From positions 418,102 to 482,101 of the forward strand of contig CAWCAJ010000003.1 of NCBI GenBank assembly GCA_963793465.1: DNA of 64,000 nt, written 5' to 3'. Below the pieces are notes generated by a model. That model did no database searches, had not been told where the DNA came from, and saw only the letters and a program-made list of their open reading frames with translations. Below are positions 9,916-17,903 of the stretch, one piece after another (the stretch's first letter is position 1; each line of letters starts with the position of its first letter). A program made the translations under genes and the position numbers. This stretch comes from CAJQPP01 sp963793465. Its GTDB lineage: Bacteria > Planctomycetota > Planctomycetia > Pirellulales > Pirellulaceae.

Positions 9916-10917
9916 TTACTTGTCCCCAATTTCCTTGCGTAACTCCTTGATCATTTCTCGAAGCTCGGCGATCTCGGCGGCCAGTTTATCCGTGCCGGCT
10001 TGGCCTTCGCCCTGAATCCACCCCGGCAACGCCCGTTGGATTTGTGCCTGTTCGGTCCACAGATTCTGCACACCGGACAGGTCCATGACCGCGCCGGCCG
10101 GCAACTCCGTGTCGCGTTTGCTGGGCTTGACTTCGACATCCAGCTGTTTTCCTTTTCGCAACACCTGCAAACTCATGGAAGCCTCCTGCTTGCCAGCTTC
10201 CTGAATCCGGTCGATCAAGTCTTCCAGTGTCTGCAATTCCTCACCGTTGGCTTGTACCAGAATGTCATGAACCTGAAGGCCCGCTTGTTCCGCTGCGGAG
10301 TCTTCATAGACCTCTTTGACCACCAACCCCTGTTCCAGATCCAGATGCAGCTTCAATGTCTCGTCGATCAGGTCGCAATGGATCCCGATCATGAAGTCCG
10401 TCGGCTGCAATGTGAATTGAATCCGGTCCCTGGCGTCCGGGTCGTTCAGCGATCGCCACAGATTCGTACCCGAGGGCAATTCGTCGAAGCGAAACGCCAG
10501 CAGTCCTTCGGCGTCGCTATCAAAAATCACTTCCTGATTCCCTTGCGGCCCCACCAGAATCGCCCGGCTACGCGTTCGCTTTTCGTCATTGTCGTTCTCG
10601 GATTGCACTTCCACCATGATGTTGCCTTGCCGCTGGGCTTTGCCCTGGCTTTGCAAGGTTGCCAGATCGATGACGTGCTTTTCGCCATCACCGGTGATGA
10701 TCACGATCTGTCCATCCACTTGTTCGACCTGGACCTCGACTTCCTGAGTCGCACCCTGTTGCTGTTTTTGCTTCTGTTTCTTCTGGATCACAATGTTGCG
10801 GGATTCCTGGCTGGTTTCCTGGGCTGGCACCGGGCCCACCAAAACCGCCAACGCCACCACCGTGGTTACCATGTGGCCCAGCCAAGGACCCCCTACCCAA
10901 CGTGAAACTCGTTTCAT
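9916..10917 (-). CDS. Exported PDZ-domain protein (no protease domain)
   Basis: 333 aa from ATG 10917 with AGGAGAC just upstream; the longer frame to 10995 starts in the repeat region and is unlikely. MKRVSRWVGGPWLGHMVTTV with ALAVLVGPVPAQ is a signal peptide or anchor. A KQKQKQQQ-rich linker is followed by a beta-rich middle region (residues about 70-170) and a PDZ domain (about 180-265: VVKEVYEDSAAEQAGLQVHD, then ILVQANGEELQTLEDLIDRI) as in DegP/HtrA proteins, but there is no trypsin-like domain or His-Asp-Ser triad. It ends in a short amphipathic helix (ELREMIKELRKEIGDK). Third gene downstream of an ECF sigma and its anti-sigma, so plausibly an envelope-stress sensor or adaptor; this role is inferred. 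Confidence 0.8.
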   Translation of the reverse strand: MKRVSRWVGGPWLGHMVTTVVALAVLVGPVPAQETSQESRNIVIQKKQKQKQQQGATQEVEVQVEQVDGQIVIITGDGEKHVIDLATLQSQGKAQRQGNIMVEVQSENDNDEKRTRSRAILVGPQGNQEVIFDSDAEGLLAFRFDELPSGTNLWRSLNDPDARDRIQFTLQPTDFMIGIHCDLIDETLKLHLDLEQGLVVKEVYEDSAAEQAGLQVHDILVQANGEELQTLEDLIDRIQEAGKQEASMSLQVLRKGKQLDVEVKPSKRDTELPAGAVMDLSGVQNLWTEQAQIQRALPGWIQGEGQAGTDKLAAEIAELREMIKELRKEIGDK

Positions 10918-10994
10918 CAATGTCTCCTCTATCAGATCTTCTCGGTTCCAAAAAACACGAGTCCCGTCGGGACCGTTCCACTTACTGTTCTTCA

Positions 10995-11069
10995 CTGTGC
11001 CGCGGTTTATTGTGCCGCGGTTTATTGTGCCGCGGTTTATTGTGCCGCGGTTTACTGGGCCACGCTTTA
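10995..11069. repeat. 15-bp tandem repeat TGTGCCGCGGTTTAT
   Basis: Four near-perfect copies of TGTGCCGCGGTTTAT/C in a row, then a diverged fifth (GGGCCACGCTTTACT). It fills the gap between the anti-sigma stop (11067) and the PDZ start (10917). Each unit holds CCGCGG (SacII palindrome). Copy-number change here would alter the anti-sigma/PDZ spacing. Confidence 0.8.
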
Positions 11070-11759
11070 CTGTCCCATCCTGCGAATCTGCAGCCTCTGC
11101 ACCGGCACGATGAACGACCGCCCATCCTGCGAATTGCCCTGCAGGTACTGAATGTCCGGTCGTACCTGATAACCCGCCTGCTGGAACCGTTTCAAGGTGG
11201 CAGGATCCAGCTGCGACAGACGTTGCAACTCTTCGCGGAAACGTGCCTCGTCCTCGTAAATCGGCACATCGAAACTGTCGTTGACCTGCAATCGCAATGG
11301 CTGGCTCACCAACTGGCCGCCGGGCCCCAGGCTTGCCGAAGGGGGTGTCTCAGGTGCGGTTCGAGCCACTGCCGCATCGGGTGCCGGGCCCGGCAGCTGG
11401 GGAACGGGATTGAATCGCAATGCCAGGGACAACACCAGCATCACGCTGGCCGCCGTCATCATGAGTTGGGGGCCGTATTGCATCCACCACACGGATCGAC
11501 GCGGGAACGCAGCTTTCTCTGTTCCGGCCCCCGGGATGGGACTCTCAACGGGACGACGCTGGCGGGTCACGGCCCCGGACCAGATTTGGTCTTCCACAAA
11601 AGCCAGGGCGGTTTCACGCCACAGCTCCGGATGTGACTCTGCCAGCTTCAGGAACTCGGTGCGCTGCGATTCATCCAGTTCGTTGTCCACCATCCGTTGA
11701 ATCAGTTGTTCGTAGTTTGCGTTCATGTTTGGTTTCAGGGTTGGTTTCCGATGGATCAC
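11067..11759 (-). CDS. Anti-sigma-factor-like membrane protein
   Basis: A GTG start at 11759 overlaps the ECF sigma stop (GTGA), suggesting translational coupling; an ATG at 11726 (MNANYEQLIQRMVDNELDES) is an alternative. The N-terminal 60 residues are a helical domain (LDESQRTEFLKLAESHPELW) typical of planctomycete anti-sigma regulators, without the HxxxCxxC zinc motif of classical ZAS domains. One transmembrane segment near residue 100 (LMMTAASVMLVLSLALRF) separates it from a Pro/Ala-rich linker and an extracytoplasmic C-terminal domain that ends RSFIVPVQRLQIRRMGQ. Likely sequesters the sigma factor encoded just upstream; partner assignment rests on adjacency. Confidence 0.75.
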   Translation of the reverse strand: MIHRKPTLKPNMNANYEQLIQRMVDNELDESQRTEFLKLAESHPELWRETALAFVEDQIWSGAVTRQRRPVESPIPGAGTEKAAFPRRSVWWMQYGPQLMMTAASVMLVLSLALRFNPVPQLPGPAPDAAVARTAPETPPSASLGPGGQLVSQPLRLQVNDSFDVPIYEDEARFREELQRLSQLDPATLKRFQQAGYQVRPDIQYLQGNSQDGRSFIVPVQRLQIRRMGQ

Positions 11760-12301
11760 GTGGCCTGGCAGAGCAGTTTTCGCAATTGCTTCTTGGCCCG
11801 AATCAAACGGTATTCAATGGTGTTGGTGGATGCCCCCAAGTGGTCCGCCAGTTGTTGGTAGGTCCAATTTTCGGTGTATTTCAAAATCAGGATCTCGCGT
11901 TCCTGGGGCCGCAGCTGTTGCAACGCCTGGTTGACCCGTGTCTGTTGTTCGGTTTTGACCAGCCATTCCAAAGCATCCTGTCCGTCGGATGACTGAACAA
12001 GTGCCAGCTGCTGCAGACGCTCTCGCATCCGCTTTTGCCGGCCGGTCCGGCGATGAAAGTTGATCACGTGTCGCACCGCCAGTCGGTACAGCCAAGGCGC
12101 TACTTTTGCCGGATCGGTGGGCCGCGAATTCTGTCGCAATACCGCCAAGGAGACTTCCTGATACAAGTCTTCCACGACATGGGGATTGTTGATGCGACTA
12201 CGCAGCACACTCATCAACCAACGACGATGCTGGTTCAACTGCTTCGGCCAGTCGATCGCCACCCCCGGCGGAATCGATGTCGTATGTTGGAATGCTGTCA
12301 T
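11756..12301 (-). CDS. ECF-family RNA polymerase sigma factor
   Basis: 181 aa from ATG 12301 (MTAFQHTTSIPP); the open frame continues upstream to 12475 but that part is Pro/Ala-rich and unlike the family. Region 2 is RRWLMSVLRSRINNPHVVED with LYQEVSLAVLRQ, then KVAPWLYRLAVRHVINFHRR. Region 4 is LRPQEREILILKYTENWTYQ with QLADHLGASTNTIEYRL, giving the helix-turn-helix for -35 recognition. First gene of a sigma/anti-sigma/PDZ operon closed by the terminator at 9.78 kb. ECF operons of this sort usually autoregulate; I could not identify a promoter motif. Confidence 0.9.
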   Translation of the reverse strand: MTAFQHTTSIPPGVAIDWPKQLNQHRRWLMSVLRSRINNPHVVEDLYQEVSLAVLRQNSRPTDPAKVAPWLYRLAVRHVINFHRRTGRQKRMRERLQQLALVQSSDGQDALEWLVKTEQQTRVNQALQQLRPQEREILILKYTENWTYQQLADHLGASTNTIEYRLIRAKKQLRKLLCQAT

Positions 12302-12486
12302 GGGCGTCACGGCTTGAGTTGCTGACCCGATAGTCACCGCCCGCGTGGGGATTCGGGCAGGATTGCCGGGATTTTGCAAATTTAATGTTCTGCCCGGGGA
12401 ATTTCCGGCCACGGCCTGAGCCGACCCGGCGGGTCGGATTGCCGGCCACCGCCACGATGCCGCAGGCCCAAGCAACCCGGAACCGG

Positions 12487-13095
12487 CTATGGGGGCGATA
12501 GGGGATCAAACGTGTAGCCAAATGCTCGCAAATCGTCGGCGTAATAGGACTCCGCCTGACGACGGGTCACAGCGTCAAAATACGGTTGATAGGGCCCTCG
12601 TTTCGATACATGCCGGCGGGGCAGCGTTTGCGGCGACAGGCCCAGCTTGTTCAGGACCTGTTCCACATCGTGGTCGTAATTCTCATAGCGACCGATGAAA
12701 TCGGCCTGATCCACGGAGTAAAAGTCATGGGTTTGCGGCAGGGAGTGGTTGCGTATCCGCACTTTCCCGTCGCGTTTGCCGGAACCGTATCCAATCGACT
12801 CATCGGTTACGATCCCCAGAAATTCGGCCAGACCAATCCCTGGCGTCAAATCCAGAGGCACCTTCCATCCCGTGTCTTCAATCCCTTCGCTAAACATCTT
12901 CCAGGCGGACACCAAGCGGTCAAAGGGATTGCGAACAAAGGCAAAGACAAAGTGCTGCTGCCAGGCCAGCGGCAACCTGCCCGTCACCGGTCCTTCGAAA
13001 CCGCCCCGCAACAGAACTTGACGCAGACTCTGTCCGCCTGTCTTGGGATTGTGGATGAACACACACAGTGGATCGTGAATCAAGAAAGCGGGCAT
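12487..13095 (-). CDS. Sulfotransferase family protein (PAPS-dependent type)
   Basis: 202 aa. The 5'-phosphosulfate loop is near the N-terminus (FIHNPKTGGQSLRQVLLRGG, residues about 13-32), and the 3'-phosphate-binding stretch follows (FVFAFVRNPFDRLVSAWKMF, about 49-68). Further family features are FIGRYENYDHDVEQVLNKLG and a C-terminal YYADDLRAFGY. It is short but complete for the Sulfotransfer_2 group, which transfers sulfate to carbohydrates. No signal peptide, so cytoplasmic or membrane-associated. No adjacent PAPS synthesis or glycan genes. The acceptor is unknown; a sulfatase occurs 19 kb away. Confidence 0.85.
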   Translation of the reverse strand: MPAFLIHDPLCVFIHNPKTGGQSLRQVLLRGGFEGPVTGRLPLAWQQHFVFAFVRNPFDRLVSAWKMFSEGIEDTGWKVPLDLTPGIGLAEFLGIVTDESIGYGSGKRDGKVRIRNHSLPQTHDFYSVDQADFIGRYENYDHDVEQVLNKLGLSPQTLPRRHVSKRGPYQPYFDAVTRRQAESYYADDLRAFGYTFDPLSPP

Positions 13096-13186
13096 CGGGG
13101 CAGGGCAGGTGCGGGAGTTGACTCTGAAAAAAACGGACGCATTCTAGTGGACAATGTCCATGCCTGCCGGACCGGCCCAGCGTCTT

Positions 13187-13387
13187 TCAATCTGACGGCG
13201 TGTGCCGGCCCGCTGGCGACGGGCTGGACTCCGCCGGTCGCACCTGCCAGAGGATTTCCAACAAGCGGTCCAGCCGCAGGTAGTAATCTTCCACGACCCG
13301 GATTGCCTGCTGCTACAGCTGGCAGCGTTGTTCGTCGGCAGGCATCAACCCCTCGACACGCCTGAATTCCGCGAGCGGTTGTGACAT
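13187..13387 (-). pseudogene. Possible small protein interrupted by an amber codon
   Basis: On the minus strand a frame from ATG 13387 reads MSQPLAEFRRVEGLMPADEQ, RCQL, then TAG, then QQAIRVVEDYYLRLDRLLEI and LWQVRPAESSPSPAGRHTPS before TGA. The context CAG CTG TAG CAG CAG suggests a CAG-to-TAG change. The predicted helix after the stop (VVEDYYLRLDRLLEILWQV) looks like real protein. No family recognised. It sits between the sulfotransferase and the plus-strand gene at 13600. Could be a decayed gene, a sequence error, or chance. Confidence 0.35.
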
Positions 13388-13599
13388 GAATACCCCAGGA
13401 ACCGAAACAGCAGTCCGTTCGCGGTATTATGTGACCCGCGGCGCGAACGTCAACATCGCCCCCGTCGCCTTCTCCCGACCCTCGCACTGGCAGTGCCGGG
13501 GCCGATCTTGCTGCATCCCCTGCCGCTTCACCGATTTTCATAGTCACGGCCCGGCGTTTCGATTAGAATCCGGGTGTCTGTTTTGAACGGGGACCAGGC

Positions 13600-14106
13600 A
13601 TGAGTTATTCCTATGACTTTTTGATCGATGCCGCGGTAACGCGGGACGAGTTATCCACGTTCCTGAGCCGTATTTGCGATTGGGCGTTACGCGAAAGGGA
13701 TCAGGACGGCTCGCCGATCCATGAATGCGGTGATTTGTTCTGTTACCTGCGGCAACCCGCGACCACCCAGCAGGCCCGCTATGAACGCAACCTGCGTTTT
13801 GCACCGACCTGGCGGGTGGAATGCCATCTCCAAGCCGGCCCTTTCCGGGTGGCCGGCCTGCCGGACCGTCCCACGGATCGTGATCCACAGTTTCGGATGG
13901 CGGAAATGATGCGGTTGCTGGTTCATCACTATGGCTGCAACCTGGCCTGGCTGGACCAGGGTTCCTGCCCCATCCTGTTGAAACGGGATCGCTTGGTACT
14001 AATCCAGGGGCAACCGTTTGATCGGGACACCTGGACCCAGTACCTGAGTCACATCGTCAGGTCGATGGGGTATCCCTATGACGTGGGACACATGCCGGCG
14101 TTTTGA
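13600..14106 (+). CDS. Uncharacterised 168-aa protein
   Basis: MSYSYDFLIDAAVTRDELST at the start and a compact alpha/beta-looking chain with no signal peptide or membrane segment. The opening (YDFLIDAAVTRDEL) faintly recalls SitI3/immunity-type small proteins, but I cannot assign it. Distinct stretches are RYERNLRFAPTWRVECHLQA, MAEMMRLLVHHYGCNLAWLD and the end MGYPYDVGHMPAF. It is convergent with the GNAT gene, with stops only a few bases apart. No toxin or partner gene is visible next to it. Confidence 0.65.
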   Translation: MSYSYDFLIDAAVTRDELSTFLSRICDWALRERDQDGSPIHECGDLFCYLRQPATTQQARYERNLRFAPTWRVECHLQAGPFRVAGLPDRPTDRDPQFRMAEMMRLLVHHYGCNLAWLDQGSCPILLKRDRLVLIQGQPFDRDTWTQYLSHIVRSMGYPYDVGHMPAF

Positions 14107-14111
14107 CCTGC

Positions 14112-15080
14112 CTACCCGGTTTCGGGCATGAACGTAGGAAACGCCACCCCCTGCACGGTTTGGTAATCGCCATAGACCTGCACCACGTGCAGCTCGCAAT
14201 TGCGGGCCCCCCATGCATAGGCGGCCTGGACGATCTGGTCGCAATCCACGGGCACCAGAAACACCATCGTGGACCCAGCGCGATGGTTCAACTCGTGCCG
14301 CAGCAAGGCCGTGGCGATCTGCTGGTTGCAGGCCACGCCGGGACCGATCATCTGGGATGCCGGATGGGCAATCGATACGATCCAGCCCTGCAACTGCTCT
14401 TCATGATACAACACCGACACGTGCCAGTACCCGCCCGGGTTACCCACGAACAATTCATAGTCCTGTGGGCGGCAGATTCCCGACACCTGTCGTTCCAGAG
14501 CACCCATGGCGGAAATGTCCTGGCGTGTTGCCTCGCGAATCTGGCCGGCGGGCACGTCTCCGGGCGGGATGCCCAACTCGGGTACCTGCAGCATCAGGTC
14601 CTGGCAGGTCTGACGTGGCACCATTCCGGCTCGCGTGTACAGCGAAAATGAATCCAGGTTCATGGCACTGGACACCAGACGCAGGGGCAAGTCGGCCCGC
14701 TCGGCCACCAGCTTGACCCGCTGCAGCAATTCCCGGGCGATTCCACGTCCAAAGGCGGACGGATGGACATTCATGATGCCCAGTGAGACGTGGGTTGGGC
14801 GGGGATGATAGAAACAGGAGCCGAGGATTTTCTGATCCGATTTCCTGACCGCCAGCAGGCAACAGCCGGGATCGAGGGTTTCGTAGACTTCGCAAAATAG
14901 ACGCGTGGACTGCGGGCCAGACTGAAATACCAGACGGTTGCGGTGGGTCTGATACCAGGCATTGGTGGAATCGTGAATCAGCGTCGCCACTTCGTCCCAC
15001 TGATCGCGACGCATCGTTTGTACCCCATAATCGAGGTCTTGGCCGCTGGCCGGCTGGTCAGGTCTGGCAGGTCCCGGCAT
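14112..15080 (-). CDS. GNAT-family N-acetyltransferase, double-domain
   Basis: 322 aa. ATG 15080 follows directly on the DinB stop (TGA-ATG), so translation is probably coupled. The first domain has the acetyl-CoA loop (SLGIMNVHPSAFGRGIAREL) at about residues 97-116 and a YTRAGM element. A second, weaker GNAT-like half starts near residue 182 (IREATRQDISAMGALERQVS) and has RHELNHRAGSTMVFLVPVDC. Such two-domain GNATs often acylate small molecules or act on amino groups of unknown substrates. Last gene of the cupin-DinB-GNAT operon. An internal ATG (MRRDQWDE, residue 23) could also be used. Confidence 0.8.
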   Translation of the reverse strand: MPGPARPDQPASGQDLDYGVQTMRRDQWDEVATLIHDSTNAWYQTHRNRLVFQSGPQSTRLFCEVYETLDPGCCLLAVRKSDQKILGSCFYHPRPTHVSLGIMNVHPSAFGRGIARELLQRVKLVAERADLPLRLVSSAMNLDSFSLYTRAGMVPRQTCQDLMLQVPELGIPPGDVPAGQIREATRQDISAMGALERQVSGICRPQDYELFVGNPGGYWHVSVLYHEEQLQGWIVSIAHPASQMIGPGVACNQQIATALLRHELNHRAGSTMVFLVPVDCDQIVQAAYAWGARNCELHVVQVYGDYQTVQGVAFPTFMPETG

Positions 15081-15581
15081 TCAGGCACCCGCCGCCGTTT
15101 GACGCACCCAGAAAACGTAATCGGTATCGACCACCGCTGCACCGCACAGGGCTACCAGTGTGACCACTTGTCCACGGTGATACAGCATGTGTCCATGCAA
15201 CTGCATCAGGATGTCTTCCACCCGGGTCTGGTAGTGGCCACCTTCACTGGGCTGATAGTCAAGGGTCTCTGCCAGTCGATCCTCGGTCAGCTCGGACATG
15301 AAGGCGTCCCAGCGTCCGTACACATCGTCCAGGGTCTCGGGCAACTGCTCCAGGGGAGTATCGATCGGCATCCAGGATGCCGGAGGCAGATCGATGTAAC
15401 CCAGTCGATACAGCCAGAGTTTCCGACAGGCCACGGCGTGTGCGAACTTGTCAACGGCCTTTTGAAAGTGCGACAGGTCCCGCTGCTGGCGGGGCACGCT
15501 GTCCAGCATCTTCAGCAGCTTGACGTTGCAGTCTTTTTCGTAGGCGTACCAACGTTGCAGGCGTGGCGTCATGGTGCTCAT
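15081..15581 (-). CDS. DinB-family protein
   Basis: 166 aa, four-helix DinB/DUF664-type fold. Histidines likely to bind the metal are in KFAHAVACRKLWLYRLGY and LHGHMLYHRGQVVTLVAL. The start overlaps the cupin stop by ATGA, and the stop abuts the GNAT start. DinB-like proteins are often metal- and thiol-dependent transferases or hydrolases despite the damage-inducible name. Function in this operon is unknown. Confidence 0.85.
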   Translation of the reverse strand: MSTMTPRLQRWYAYEKDCNVKLLKMLDSVPRQQRDLSHFQKAVDKFAHAVACRKLWLYRLGYIDLPPASWMPIDTPLEQLPETLDDVYGRWDAFMSELTEDRLAETLDYQPSEGGHYQTRVEDILMQLHGHMLYHRGQVVTLVALCGAAVVDTDYVFWVRQTAAGA

Positions 15582-15934
15582 GTTTCGTGGCCTTCGTTCG
15601 GTTCCAACTGGTAATCTTCACGGCGGGGGTGCCAGATATCGATAATCTGACAGGCGGTTAACGAGCGACCGGAATGGGGCACGTTGCCCGGTATCACCAG
15701 AACGTCGCCGGCTTGCATGGCGATTTTCTGGCCATCCAGTGTCAACTCAAACTGCCCCTGCATCAGGTTAATGATCTGCTCATGGGGATGCATGTGCTCG
15801 GGTACGTCGCAGCCCGCATCGATCGTCCAGTGCACGACCGTCATGGTCTCAGCATGCACCAGCTTGCCTCGGTAGCCCGCAAAGGGTGAAAAGTCGGGCA
15901 GCGAGTGCAGGGGCAGCGGTTGGTAATTCGCCAT
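15578..15934 (-). CDS. Single-domain cupin protein
   Basis: 118 aa. Metal-binding cupin motif 1 is GCDVPEHMHPHEQIINLMQG (H47, H49, E52 as likely ligands) and motif 2 is AGDVLVIPGNVPHSG with a further His. Small cupins of this type bind sugars or small organics, or act as isomerases or dioxygenases; nothing in the sequence decides. First gene of a tightly overlapping operon (ATGA with DinB), so the three proteins are probably made together. Confidence 0.85.
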   Translation of the reverse strand: MANYQPLPLHSLPDFSPFAGYRGKLVHAETMTVVHWTIDAGCDVPEHMHPHEQIINLMQGQFELTLDGQKIAMQAGDVLVIPGNVPHSGRSLTACQIIDIWHPRREDYQLEPNEGHET

Positions 15935-16049
15935 CGAATTGACTCCGGGAATGACTGTCAGGAAACGGCTGTCGGGCTGTCAATTGCGATCACATTCTGG
16001 GTTAGCGGGTGTCCCTTGTCCAGCAAAGTCCGCATCGGGAGGAGATTTG

Positions 16050-16165
16050 ACGAATGGGCAAACCCCTGCGAATGGGCACGCCTCTGCGAATGAGCAAACC
16101 CCTGCGAAAGGGCACGCCTCTGCGAATGACTGAATGGGCACGCCTCTGCGAATGGGCAACCGCGG
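16050..16165. repeat. Degenerate tandem repeat, CTCTGCGAATGGGCACGC
   Basis: Six or more degenerate copies of an about 18-bp unit (CCCTGCGAATGGGCAAAC / CTCTGCGAATGGGCACGC), arranged partly as 36-bp doublets. It fills the gap upstream of the cupin operon and abuts the end of the nitrilase-family gene (stop 16180). Open frames here are low-complexity and not credible genes. Confidence 0.75.
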
Positions 16166-16179
16166 AGATGGGCCAGCCA

Positions 16180-17001
16180 TCAAGCCTGGATCCAGTCGGC
16201 GTACAGTTCCGGTCGGCGATCGCGAAGAAACAACTTCCGCGCATGGCAGTCCTGGACCTCTTGCGGGTCAATCTCACAGTACAGGATTTCATCCGTCCCC
16301 TGACCGGCTCGCGCGAGGGTCCGTCCATCGGGTCCACACACAAAGGACTCTCCGGCAAACGTCAGGCACTCCTCCTCACCCACGCGGTTACAAAGGGCCG
16401 TGAAGTAGCCGTTCTGAAACGCCGCCACCCGCATCTCGGCTTCATACAGCCCCTCAGGCCATTCGTCCACCGCGCCGGCCTGTGGCACGACCACCACCTC
16501 TGCACCGGCAACCGCCAGCGCCCGCATGTACTCCGGATAATGTCGGTCGTAACAAATCGCTACTCCAATCTTGCCGATCCGCGTTTCGTAAACCGGTACG
16601 CCGCGATTGCCGGGCGCGTAGTACCCCTGTTCATGAAAACAGGGATATTCCGTGATGTGAATCATTCGGGTCACCCCCAGAATCGAACCGTCGGCATCAA
16701 TCACCGGAGAACTGTCAAAGGTTTGACCCTCACTGGATTCAAAGACGTTCAATACCATCACGCAGCCATGTTGTCGGGCGATTTCGCAGAACGGATCCAC
16801 CGTCGGTCCCGGGATCGACACGGCCCGGGCCAGCGCTGCCGCCGTGGCAGGCCGTTGGGGATAGAAGCGATCGAACGCCAGTTCGGCAAAGCAGATCAGC
16901 TCGGCGCCCTGAGCCGCGGCAGTACGGGCGGCCACAATTCCGCGCTGCAGGTTGGCCTGACGATCGGGTGATGCATGCTGCTGGATCAGGGCCAGTTTCA
17001 T
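16180..17001 (-). CDS. Carbon-nitrogen hydrolase (nitrilase superfamily), amidase/carbamoylase type
   Basis: 274 aa from ATG 17001 with GGAG about 10 bases upstream. Nitrilase-fold enzymes cleave C-N bonds of amides or N-carbamoyl compounds. The catalytic Glu is E40 in ELICFAELAFDRF and the nucleophile is C150 in VAICYDRHYPEYMRA, with ALNRVG/GESFVCGPDG elements near the end. The region that normally reads RKxHIP and carries the catalytic Lys is TRMIHITEY here, placing Met113 at the expected position. Overall it is close to N-carbamoylputrescine amidase/beta-ureidopropionase relatives; substrate unknown. No neighbours point to a pathway. Confidence 0.85.
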   Translation of the reverse strand: MKLALIQQHASPDRQANLQRGIVAARTAAAQGAELICFAELAFDRFYPQRPATAAALARAVSIPGPTVDPFCEIARQHGCVMVLNVFESSEGQTFDSSPVIDADGSILGVTRMIHITEYPCFHEQGYYAPGNRGVPVYETRIGKIGVAICYDRHYPEYMRALAVAGAEVVVVPQAGAVDEWPEGLYEAEMRVAAFQNGYFTALCNRVGEEECLTFAGESFVCGPDGRTLARAGQGTDEILYCEIDPQEVQDCHARKLFLRDRRPELYADWIQA

Positions 17002-17307
17002 CAATCATGACTCCATGAGTTTTACGGATGGACGGTAACCGGGGTGCCTCCAGTGTAGCGGCAACCGTCGCAGCCCATGTGGCCGGGCCCCAGATCAACC
17101 CGCCGAATCGGCAAAGTTTACCCGCTTGGCAAACGTCAGCGTAATTGCCCACCCGTCACCGCGATGGAGAGCCTTCTTTTTTGGCACAACCGTTACCGAT
17201 GAAACATATGGATCCGGGCGACTTTTTATCAGAACCCGGGCAACCCGCACGACCCGCGGCTGCTTTGGCTGTGGGCAAACAGGCAGCAAGCAGGGAGATC
17301 GGACAAA

Positions 17308-17572
17308 ATGAGCATTTGTTCTCAAAGTCGAAGATACGAAAGCATTCGATCACAACGCGCCCCGGTCGGTATCAAATGCCCGCATTGCGGTGACACCAAC
17401 GAACTTTACTTCAGTCAGCGCCCAGCTGCGACGCCCGCTCTACAAGCGGATGGTGTTCGCCTACGTCCGCTGTCATTCCTGTACCCATCGTTTTCGACAG
17501 GTCAAAGTCGGCTCGCTGGTGTTCATGGGCATGGCCCTCGTGCTCTGCCTGTTCGCCGGCGTCGTGGGATAA
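17308..17572 (+). pseudogene. Small zinc-ribbon membrane protein, frameshifted
   Basis: Frame 1 from ATG 17308 reads MSICSQSRRYESIRSQ, then VGIKCPHCGDTNELYFSQR. From about 17420 the sense continues in another frame: LRRPLYKRMVFAYVRCHSCT, HRFRQVKVG, then a transmembrane helix SLVFMGMALVLCLFAGVVG and stop. CPHC and CHSC together make a zinc ribbon, and such ribbon-plus-TM proteins are common in planctomycetes. The 265-nt length means one surplus base. The gap 17002-17307 upstream contains no other gene that I can see. Confidence 0.6.
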
Positions 17573-17903
17573 CGCACAGACCCACGGATGTTGCCCCGTC
17601 CTGGCAGTGTCCCGGGGGCCAGCGGTCGATCGCAGACGCCCCACGATCGCCGGGATTCGCTTGACTTCGGCTGTAAGCTCGACTTCGACTTAGGGCTTGG
17701 CGTCGGCTTCAAAAAACCAAAAACGTTCCCTTTGACGGTTACCGCGGGCTGCCGGGCCAGCACCTCGACTTTTCACGGCATCAGGACCCGCCTCCCGGGA
17801 CAGCGATTGCAAAATCGTCCTGGCAAAGCGGCCATAACACAGGACACCCAATTCGGATAAACTGAGACGGCCAACCGTTTCCCCCATACCCGGAAAGTGT
17901 CCG

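Noticed and set aside
13080..13547. Minus-strand frame of 155 codons next to the sulfotransferase
   Set aside because: Ala/Gly/Arg-rich with no motif, and it overlaps the more protein-like amber-interrupted frame.
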